A stretch of 64,000 bases of DNA from Marinobacter zhejiangensis (GTDB taxonomy: Bacteria > Pseudomonadota > Gammaproteobacteria > Pseudomonadales > Oleiphilaceae). A model generated the notes under the pieces. It was not told the origin of the DNA, did not search any database, and saw only the letters and a program-made list of their open reading frames with translations. The position numbers were made by a program, and so were the translations under genes. The stretch covers positions 1-64,000 of the forward strand of contig NZ_FOUE01000005.1 of assembly GCF_900114775.1 (NCBI RefSeq), read 5' to 3'. Below, one piece after another: positions 57,501 through 64,000 of this stretch (position 1 is its first letter; the number at the start of each line of letters is the position of its first letter).

Positions 57501-58972
57501 GTGTCATCACCCATAGAGCCCACCGCTTCCTGACCACTCTCAGCGAGGGGGCGCAGCACCTGGTCACGCTCCTCGAAGGACACCATGAATGTCTTCTGGT
57601 GAACCAGCAACTCATCGGTTTCCATGAGTTTGAATTCAGGTGTGGCCTGGTTGAGGGTCGCCTCGACCCGCAAGCCATTTTCACGCAACCACTGCTTGTA
57701 CGGCTGGGCGGTTTTCAGACGATCGTCGACATCTTTGGTGTGAAGAACTTCACCGGTCTCGGTATCGATGGCCAACATCTGGCCCGGCCCAACACGGCCC
57801 TTGGCAACGACGTCGTCAGGCTGGTAGCCGTAGGTGCCGATTTCGGAAGCCAGGGTAATGAAATCGTCTTTGGTAATGACCCAGCGCGCAGGGCGCAGAC
57901 CGTTACGGTCGAGCATACAGACGGCATAACGACCATCGGACAGCACCAGGCCGGCCGGACCATCCCACGGTTCCATATGCATGGAGTTGTATTCGTAAAA
58001 GGCCCGCAGGTCGGAATCCATGGTATCCACGTTCTGCCAGGCTGGTGGGATCATCATCCGTGCCGCACGGAACAGGTCAACACCGCCGGCCAGCAGAATC
58101 TCCAGCATGTTATCCATGCTTGAGGAGTCTGATCCGGTCAGGTTAACGAGCGGCTGCAGGGTCTGCAGGTCCGGCAGCTCCGGTGAGCTGAACTTTGCCG
58201 CACGGGCTAACGCCCAGCTGCGGTTACCCTGGACAGTATTGATCTCACCATTGTGCGCCAGGTAGCGGAATGGCTGAGCCAGTGGCCAACGGGGCATGGT
58301 ATTGGTGGAAAAGCGCTGGTGGAAAACACAGATCGCGGTTTCCAGCTCGGGATCACCCAGATCCTTGTAGAACGACGCCAGATCCGCTGGCATCATCAGC
58401 CCTTTGTAGGACAGAGTCCGGTGGGAAAGGCTGCAAATGTAGAAATCCTGGTCGTCCGCCATATCACGTTCGGCATAACGACGGCCGACAAACAGTGCAA
58501 TCGCAAATTCGCGCTCGGTTTTACCCGCAGGTCCAACAAACACCTGCTCAATCCGAGGCAGGCAGTCCAGAGCCATCGGGCCCAGACACTCGCTATCGAT
58601 GGGCACTTCCCGCCAGCCCATAACTTCCAGGCCCTGCTCTACCAGCCGTGCTTCAAGTGCAGCACGACCCGCCGCAGCTTTGTCCGCTTGCTGGCTCAGA
58701 AAAATCTGACCCACCGCAAACATGTCGCCAGGCTCCGTGCCAAAGGCGGCTTTTGCCGCCTTGCGCAAGAATGCGTCCGGGCTCTGAATCAGAAGGCCAC
58801 AGCCATCGCCAGTCTTACCGTCTGCAGCAATACCACCTCGGTGGGTCATGCAGGTCAGCGACTCGATGGCAGTTTGCAACAACTTGTGACTCGCCTCGCC
58901 CTTCATGTGGGCGATAAGACCGAATCCACAGTTGTCCCTGAATTCATCGGGATGATACAAACCTGTCATCAT
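54524..58972 (-). CDS. gltB: glutamate synthase (NADPH), large subunit
   Basis: Converts glutamine plus 2-oxoglutarate to two glutamates, the GS-GOGAT ammonia route. The N-terminal glutaminase begins after a short propeptide: [18 protein letters not shown], with the nucleophile Cys15 exposed after processing. Central and FMN domains follow ([39 protein letters not shown]), the 3Fe-4S motif [15 protein letters not shown], and the C-terminal beta-helix with repeated Gly motifs (GANLEL-like repeats, [14 protein letters not shown]). 1482 aa, the usual size. Two Met codons open the protein. Promoter at 59066-59094. Confidence 0.97.
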   Translation of the reverse strand: MMTGLYHPDEFRDNCGFGLIAHMKGEASHKLLQTAIESLTCMTHRGGIAADGKTGDGCGLLIQSPDAFLRKAAKAAFGTEPGDMFAVGQIFLSQQADKAAAGRAALEARLVEQGLEVMGWREVPIDSECLGPMALDCLPRIEQVFVGPAGKTEREFAIALFVGRRYAERDMADDQDFYICSLSHRTLSYKGLMMPADLASFYKDLGDPELETAICVFHQRFSTNTMPRWPLAQPFRYLAHNGEINTVQGNRSWALARAAKFSSPELPDLQTLQPLVNLTGSDSSSMDNMLEILLAGGVDLFRAARMMIPPAWQNVDTMDSDLRAFYEYNSMHMEPWDGPAGLVLSDGRYAVCMLDRNGLRPARWVITKDDFITLASEIGTYGYQPDDVVAKGRVGPGQMLAIDTETGEVLHTKDVDDRLKTAQPYKQWLRENGLRVEATLNQATPEFKLMETDELLVHQKTFMVSFEERDQVLRPLAESGQEAVGSMGDDTPMAVLSSRVRHVADYFRQKFAQVTNPPIDPLREAIVMSLETCLGAERNAFEETPDHANRIILSTPVLSPAKFLRIVNNERPGFEVATLRLSYRPEVGLEQAIRNVCDEAAQAVRNGKVLLILSDKDLVEGELPVNAVMATAAVHHHLVEQGLRCDSNLIVETGWARDPHQFAVLFGFGATAVYPYLAYQVMNDLIRTGEVLMDPIEAKNNYRKGINKGLLKILSKMGISTIASYRGAQLFEAIGLSDEVVELCFKGVASRIQGAGFYDFQQDQEALAAVAWKRRKPISQGGLLKYVHGEEYHAFNPDVVRTLQDAVTSGDYGQYQEYAALVNERPVATLRDLLGFRQGIQPVDLSDVEPVEAIFPRFDSAAMSLGALSPEAHEALAVAMNTLGGRSNSGEGGEDSARYGTERRSKIKQVASGRFGVTAEYLRSAEVMQIKVAQGAKPGEGGQLPGGKVNDLIARLRYSVPGVTLISPPPHHDIYSIEDLAQLIFDLKQVNPEALVSVKLVSEPGVGTIAAGVAKAYADLITISGYDGGTAASPLTSIRYAGSPWELGLSEAQQALRSNDLRGKIRLQTDGGIKTGLDVVKAAILGAESFGFGTTPMVALGCKYLRICHLNNCATGVATQNDYLREEHFKGTVDMAMNFFKFVAAETREWMARLGVRTLEELVGRVDLLEMLPGQTPRQQKLDLMPLLSNDHVPADKPHTCQVERNVPFDEGKLAEQMVADMAAAIASKAGGTWSYKVTNCDRSIGARLSGEIAALHGDQGMADAPITLELTGTAGQSFGVWNVAGLNLNLEGDANDYVGKGMTGGKLVIRPPKGSSFKTQETSIAGNTCLYGATGGKLFAAGTAGERFAVRNSGAHAVVEGAGDHCCEYMTGGLVTVLGATGHNFGAGMTGGFAYVLDEHNTFVDRYNHELVEIQRISSEDMEPYRNYLRSVIREHVAETQSEWAAHILDNFDDYIGRFWLVKPKAANLRSLLASTRARPE

Positions 58973-59065
58973 AAGCGTTCTCTCGCGTATAAATGCTTTT
59001 CAATCAAAGAGTTAAGAATGGAAAACCCTAAAATAACCCTCTGACGCTGAAAATGGGGGCTGGCT

Positions 59066-59094
59066 ATTTTACACACGTAGAAATACGTACTCAA
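59066..59094 (-). promoter_or_regulatory. gltBD promoter with a palindrome in its spacer
   Basis: Minus strand: TTGAGT (59089-59094), 17-nt spacer, TAAAAT (59066-59071), about 94 nt before the gltB ATG. The spacer contains the inverted repeat ACGTA-GAAA-TACGT (59075-59088), placed where a repressor would block polymerase. Regulator unknown. Confidence 0.65.
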
Positions 59095-59118
59095 ATTTTG
59101 ATGCAATTTGAGGGGCAA

Positions 59119-59174
59119 TAAAACCTGCCTGAACGGCTGGCTTTGCCCTGATCAGGGCGCCCTGGAGGTTTTTT
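59119..59174 (-). terminator. terminator region after damX
   Basis: Just past the damX stop, the minus strand has the palindrome GCCCTGATCAGGGC (59146-59159) inside a longer pairing AAAACCT.../...AGGTTTT, with T-rich ends on both sides. It is probably the end of the aroK-aroB-damX transcript. The exact stem is ambiguous because several pairings compete. Confidence 0.6.
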
Positions 59175-59194
59175 TGTTGGGCTTCAGGCGGGAA

Positions 59195-60688
<1,494 letters not shown>

Positions 60689-60732
60689 TCAAACCCCGCC
60701 TGGTGACTGTTCCAACACCGCCCGAATCACTA

Positions 60733-61827
60733 CTAAGAGGACTGACAGAAATACTGCAAGGTTTCAGCCAATGCCGGTGAGCCCTCGTCTGACACAATAA
60801 CTGCATCACCAAGTGCATCGAGGAGCACCAATCTCAAGGTGCCGTCGACATTTTTCTTGTCAACGGCCATCAACTGCCTGAAGTCATCGGGTTCCATCCC
60901 GGCTGGCACAGACTCTGGCAATCGCGCTTTCAAGATCAGCGCCCGAGCCCGGTCGCGGGACTCTTCATCAAGCCGGCCGAGCCTGACCGACAAGTCGGCC
61001 GCCATCAGCATGCCCGCCCCGACAGCCTCTCCATGCAACCAGGTACCATAACCGGCATAGGTCTCAATCGCATGACCAAAGGTATGCCCAAGATTCAGGA
61101 TCGCCCGCAGACCACCTTCGCGCTCATCTTTTGCGACCACACCCGCTTTGCAGGCGCAGGAACGATAGATGGCTTCAGCCAGCGCATCGCCGTCCAGCGC
61201 AATCAGGCAGTCGATATTCTCTTCGAGCCAAGCCAGAAACCCGACATCCTGAATAAGCCCGTATTTGATCACTTCCGCCAGCCCCGCCGACACTTCCCGG
61301 TCAGGGAGTGTGCTCAGGGTATCCGTGTCGATCAGCACCACCTCTGGCTGGTGAAACGCCCCGATCATATTTTTTCCGAGCGGGTGATTGATCCCGGTTT
61401 TCCCTCCCACTGATGAGTCCACCTGGGACAACAGCGTGGTGGGGATCTGGATAAATCGCACGCCACGCTGATAGGATGCTGCAGCAAAGCCCGTCATATC
61501 GCCAACAACGCCACCACCCAAGGCTACCAAGGTGGTTTTGCGGGAATGCCGACGCTCCAGCAGCGCATCAAAGATCAGGTTCAGGGTCTGCCAATCCTTG
61601 TACTTTTCTCCATCGGGCAACACCACCGCATCGACCGTCTTACCAGGAAAACAAGCTTTTGCCGCCTCCAGATACAAGGGGGCCACCGTCTCATTGGAAA
61701 CGATCATCACCTGCTCCCCAGCCACGTACGGAGTAAGATCTTCTCGCCCCAGCAACGATGGGCCAATCACTATGGGGTAGCTTCGCTCACCCAAATCAAC
61801 ACGAAGCTCCTGTCGAGGACTATGCAT
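60733..61827 (-). CDS. aroB: 3-dehydroquinate synthase
   Basis: Second step of the shikimate pathway, making dehydroquinate from DAHP using NAD+ and zinc. The NAD region has [22 protein letters not shown] (quoted as [15 protein letters not shown]) and [21 protein letters not shown], shortened to [18 protein letters not shown]. The zinc ligands are in [12 protein letters not shown] and the segment [11 protein letters not shown]. 364 aa (E. coli 362). It overlaps aroK by 8 nt and is followed by damX, the usual aroK-aroB-damX order. Confidence 0.96.
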   Translation of the reverse strand: MHSPRQELRVDLGERSYPIVIGPSLLGREDLTPYVAGEQVMIVSNETVAPLYLEAAKACFPGKTVDAVVLPDGEKYKDWQTLNLIFDALLERRHSRKTTLVALGGGVVGDMTGFAAASYQRGVRFIQIPTTLLSQVDSSVGGKTGINHPLGKNMIGAFHQPEVVLIDTDTLSTLPDREVSAGLAEVIKYGLIQDVGFLAWLEENIDCLIALDGDALAEAIYRSCACKAGVVAKDEREGGLRAILNLGHTFGHAIETYAGYGTWLHGEAVGAGMLMAADLSVRLGRLDEESRDRARALILKARLPESVPAGMEPDDFRQLMAVDKKNVDGTLRLVLLDALGDAVIVSDEGSPALAETLQYFCQSS

Positions 61828-62386
61828 GGTCTCGGCCTTCCTTCCTTACCTTTCGCTTGTGGCGGGGGGTTTTGGGGTTCAGCCGGTTCATTACCTGGCG
61901 AACCACAAGCCTGGGGCTTTTCCTGTCGGTATGCATGACGATGTCGGCGAGCTGGCGATAGATGGGGTCCCGGACAGCAAAGAGGTTCCGCAAAACTGCC
62001 TCTGGGTCATCGTTTTGCAACAGTGGGCGATTACGGTCTTTACGGGTGCGTTCGACCTGCTGCTCAATGGAGGTGCGCAGGTAAACGATTTTGGCATCTT
62101 TGCGCAAATAGGCGTGGTTTTCAGACTTCATAACAGCCCCGCCTCCGGTGGCAACCACAGTTCCCTGGGTTTCCGCCAACTCAGCAAGCATGGCTGTTTC
62201 ACGCTGACGAAAGCCGTCCTCCCCTTCCACATCAAAAATCCAGGGGATATTGGCGCCACAGCGCTCTTCGATCAAACGGTCTGAGTCCAGGAACTGGTAT
62301 CCCAATTCGCGAGCCAGCAACCGGCCGATGGTGCTCTTTCCTGCCCCCATCGGGCCGACCAGAACCACTCTTTTGGGCAACGACAT
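61820..62386 (-). CDS. aroK: shikimate kinase I
   Basis: Phosphorylates shikimate. It has Walker [16 protein letters not shown] at residues 11-25, [20 protein letters not shown] with the substrate Asp, and [15 protein letters not shown] use the ATG at 62386 ([12 protein letters not shown]), the family start; another Met lies 15 nt upstream. 188 aa, slightly longer at the C-terminus, where the basic tail overlaps the aroB start. It is the first gene after the pilQ terminator. Confidence 0.95.
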   Translation of the reverse strand: MSLPKRVVLVGPMGAGKSTIGRLLARELGYQFLDSDRLIEERCGANIPWIFDVEGEDGFRQRETAMLAELAETQGTVVATGGGAVMKSENHAYLRKDAKIVYLRTSIEQQVERTRKDRNRPLLQNDDPEAVLRNLFAVRDPIYRQLADIVMHTDRKSPRLVVRQVMNRLNPKTPRHKRKVRKEGRDHA

Positions 62387-62468
62387 GTTATTAACTCTCA
62401 CCTCACGTGGCGGCTGAGAATATCACAGGCCACAGGCAATCCGGTAACCGTCATTTTCGAGGCAAAAA

Positions 62469-62494
62469 AAAGCCGCCAGTTTCCCAGCGGCTTT
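62469..62494 (-). terminator. intrinsic terminator after pilQ
   Basis: AAAGCCGC (62469-62476) pairs with GCGGCTTT (62487-62494) around a 10-nt loop. On the minus strand it ends in a run of eight T. It sits 18 nt past the pilQ stop and closes the pilus operon running in from the right. Confidence 0.93.
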
Positions 62495-62511
62495 CCAATC
62501 CCGCTCCTTGA

Positions 62512-64000
62512 TCAGTCGATCAGGTCGCCTTCAAAGATCTTGGGCGTGATGAAGATAAGCAGCTCGCTACGCTCATCAATTCGGGTATTTTTGGTAAACA
62601 GCGCGCCGAGGTATGGTATGTCACCCAGGAACGGCGTTTTGACGGTGGTGGTTGCGGTCTCTGACTGGAAGATTCCGCCCAGAACAACCGTCTCACCATT
62701 ACGCACCAGCACCTGCGTGGTTACTTCGTTGGTGTTGATGCTCGGTACACCCGCGGTTTCCTGACCACGAGAGTCCTGATTTACCGTCAGATCCATGATG
62801 ATCTTGTCATCCGGAGTAATCTGCGGAGTCACTTCCAGCGACAGCGCGGCCTCTTTGAAGGACACAGAGGTTGCACCGCTGGAGGACGCTTCCTGGTAAG
62901 GAATCTCTTCACCGGACTTAATCTTGGCTGTCTGGCGATCCGCCGTCACCACTTTCGGTTGAGCCACAATTTCCGCCTGACCGTCGCTTTCAAAGGCAGA
63001 GAGTTCCATATCTATCAGGAAGTCCGTACCAATGTAGCCAAAGGCAATGGAGGAGGTATTACTGCGAGTCACACCGAGATCTACGTTCAGATCGGTCGGC
63101 AGCCCAACCAAGGCACTACCAAGCCCACCACGGGAACCGCCCACAACAATATTGTTGTCACCGCCATTGGCATTGCCGCGGCCTTCGATGCCCCACTCAA
63201 TCCCGATCTCTTCAGCCAGGTCAGTCTGCGCACGAACAATTCGGGCCTCGATCAGTACCTGACGAACCGGAACGTCCCAAGTGCTCACCAAGCGGCGAAT
63301 CTCATCCAGCTTCTCGGCGCTTTCGCGAACACTGATGGTGTTGGTACGTACATCGGAGGAAATGAACCCCCGCTCGGAAATCAGCTCTGCATCCGCCTGA
63401 ATCAGCGACACGATGTCTGCAGCTTTCGCATAGTTCACCTGGATGATATCCAGACGAACCGGCGCCAGCTCAGCAATCTGCTTATTGGTTTCAAGCTCGA
63501 GCTTTTCCCGCGCGGCGATTTCATCGGCCGGGGCAACCAGCAATACATTGCCAATCTGGCGCTTATCCAGCCCTTTGGTCTTCAGAATCAGGTCCAGCGC
63601 TTGGTCCCAAGGCACATTTTGCAGTCGCAGCGTGATGCTGCCGCCTACGGTGTCACTGGCCACCAGGTTCAGGCCGGTAAAGTCAGCGATCAACTGCAGA
63701 ACTGAGCGAACTTCAATATCCTGGAAGTTCAGGGACAGCTTCTCACCGGTGTACGGGAACTTGTCTTCAAGGCGAGACTCAGCCTCTTCCTCAGTCAGAC
63801 GCTCAACGCTGACAGTGAATTGGCTACCAGACTGGAACGCGATGTAATCGTAGTTTCCTTCCGGACGAATCTCGACCACCGCATTCCCACCTTCCATGAA
63901 GGTATCAATCCGGGTAACCGGGGTCGCAAAATCCGTAACGTCCAAGCGCCGACGCAGCTCCTGGGGAACCGTCGCGCCATCCAGAACCAGGCGAATCTTG
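62512..64000 (-). CDS. pilQ: type IV pilus secretin PilQ, 3' part
   Basis: Outer-membrane secretin forming the gate for the type IV pilus. The window holds the last 495 or so residues; the frame stays open to the right edge (KIRLVLDGATVPQELRRR precedes VTDFATPVTRID), so the N-terminal signal and AMIN repeats lie outside. Visible in order: the end of an AMIN domain, the STN domain (LSLNFQDIEVRSVLQLIADF), an N1/NolW domain (VNYAKAADIVSLIQADAELI) and the secretin barrel (VLIEARIVRAQTDLAEEIG, VPSINTNEVTTQVLVRNG and GDIPYLGALFTKNT). Partial only because of the window edge, not a broken gene. Confidence 0.95.
   Translation of the reverse strand, partial: KIRLVLDGATVPQELRRRLDVTDFATPVTRIDTFMEGGNAVVEIRPEGNYDYIAFQSGSQFTVSVERLTEEEAESRLEDKFPYTGEKLSLNFQDIEVRSVLQLIADFTGLNLVASDTVGGSITLRLQNVPWDQALDLILKTKGLDKRQIGNVLLVAPADEIAAREKLELETNKQIAELAPVRLDIIQVNYAKAADIVSLIQADAELISERGFISSDVRTNTISVRESAEKLDEIRRLVSTWDVPVRQVLIEARIVRAQTDLAEEIGIEWGIEGRGNANGGDNNIVVGGSRGGLGSALVGLPTDLNVDLGVTRSNTSSIAFGYIGTDFLIDMELSAFESDGQAEIVAQPKVVTADRQTAKIKSGEEIPYQEASSSGATSVSFKEAALSLEVTPQITPDDKIIMDLTVNQDSRGQETAGVPSINTNEVTTQVLVRNGETVVLGGIFQSETATTTVKTPFLGDIPYLGALFTKNTRIDERSELLIFITPKIFEGDLID

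Noticed and set aside
62512..64000. PilQ as a truncated pseudogene
   Set aside because: The missing N-terminus is explained by the window edge: the same frame continues without a stop to base 64000 and reads as PilQ sequence there.

Overview
The window looks like a chromosomal segment of a marine gammaproteobacterium of the Marinobacter / Pseudomonas-relative group. This rests on gene order and protein character, since no database could be searched. Three blocks match the gene order I remember from Pseudomonas: (1) pilS-pilR-fimT beside the minor pilins, then ispH-fkpB-lspA-ileS-ribF-murJ / rpsT / proB-obgE-rpmA-rplU / ispB; (2) nrdR-ribD-ribBA-ribH-nusB-thiL-pgpA behind glyA; (3) pilQ-aroK-aroB-damX-gltB-gltD-hemE. 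A wax ester synthase/DGAT-type acyltransferase and the DUF4124, DUF6316 and DUF2057 proteins suggest Marinobacter in particular. Almost everything is core genome. I found no insertion sequence, prophage, CRISPR array, defence island or tRNA gene.

Layout. 1-567: the first 35 nt of a 16S rRNA gene (minus strand) with boxA and three tandem sigma-70 promoters. 568-5284: pssA, ilvC and ilvBN (minus), with a long structured region upstream of ilvB. 5285-12937: a DUF4124 protein, clpB with a sigma-32 type promoter, pgeF-rluD, bamD and nadE. 13014-23791: type IV pilus region, with the PilSR two-component system and fimT on the plus strand facing a minor pilin / PilY1 operon (fimU-pilV-pilW-pilX-unknown-pilY1-pilE) on the minus strand. 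23896-36417: isoprenoid, lipoprotein-processing, translation and cell-wall genes. 36478-41331: a more variable stretch with a glutathionyl-hydroquinone reductase, a divergent LysR regulator, a WS/DGAT acyltransferase, a DUF2057 lipoprotein and a 67-aa DUF6316-like protein. 41356-47972: glyA-nrdR-riboflavin-nusB-thiL-pgpA cluster. 48312-51740: ettA-radA and a PilZ protein. 51822-64000: hemE, gltBD, damX, aroBK and the 3' part of pilQ, which runs off the window.

How the parts fit. PilS/PilR, FimT, the FimU-PilE operon, PilQ and the PilZ protein all point to surface motility by type IV pili. PilQ sits in a separate cluster. IlvB, IlvN and IlvC form the common branched-chain amino acid pathway. 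RibD, RibBA, RibH and RibF cover most of flavin synthesis, but riboflavin synthase is absent from its usual place between ribD and ribBA. No clearly novel multi-gene system is visible. The points most worth checking are the unrecognised gene between pilX and pilY1 together with the inverted pilin block, a pure hexanucleotide (Glu-Pro) repeat in damX, an altered HHxxxDG motif in the WS/DGAT protein, the missing riboflavin synthase gene, the structured ilvB leader with a possible 27-codon upstream reading frame, and several inverted repeats lying on promoters (bamD, gltBD, WS/DGAT).
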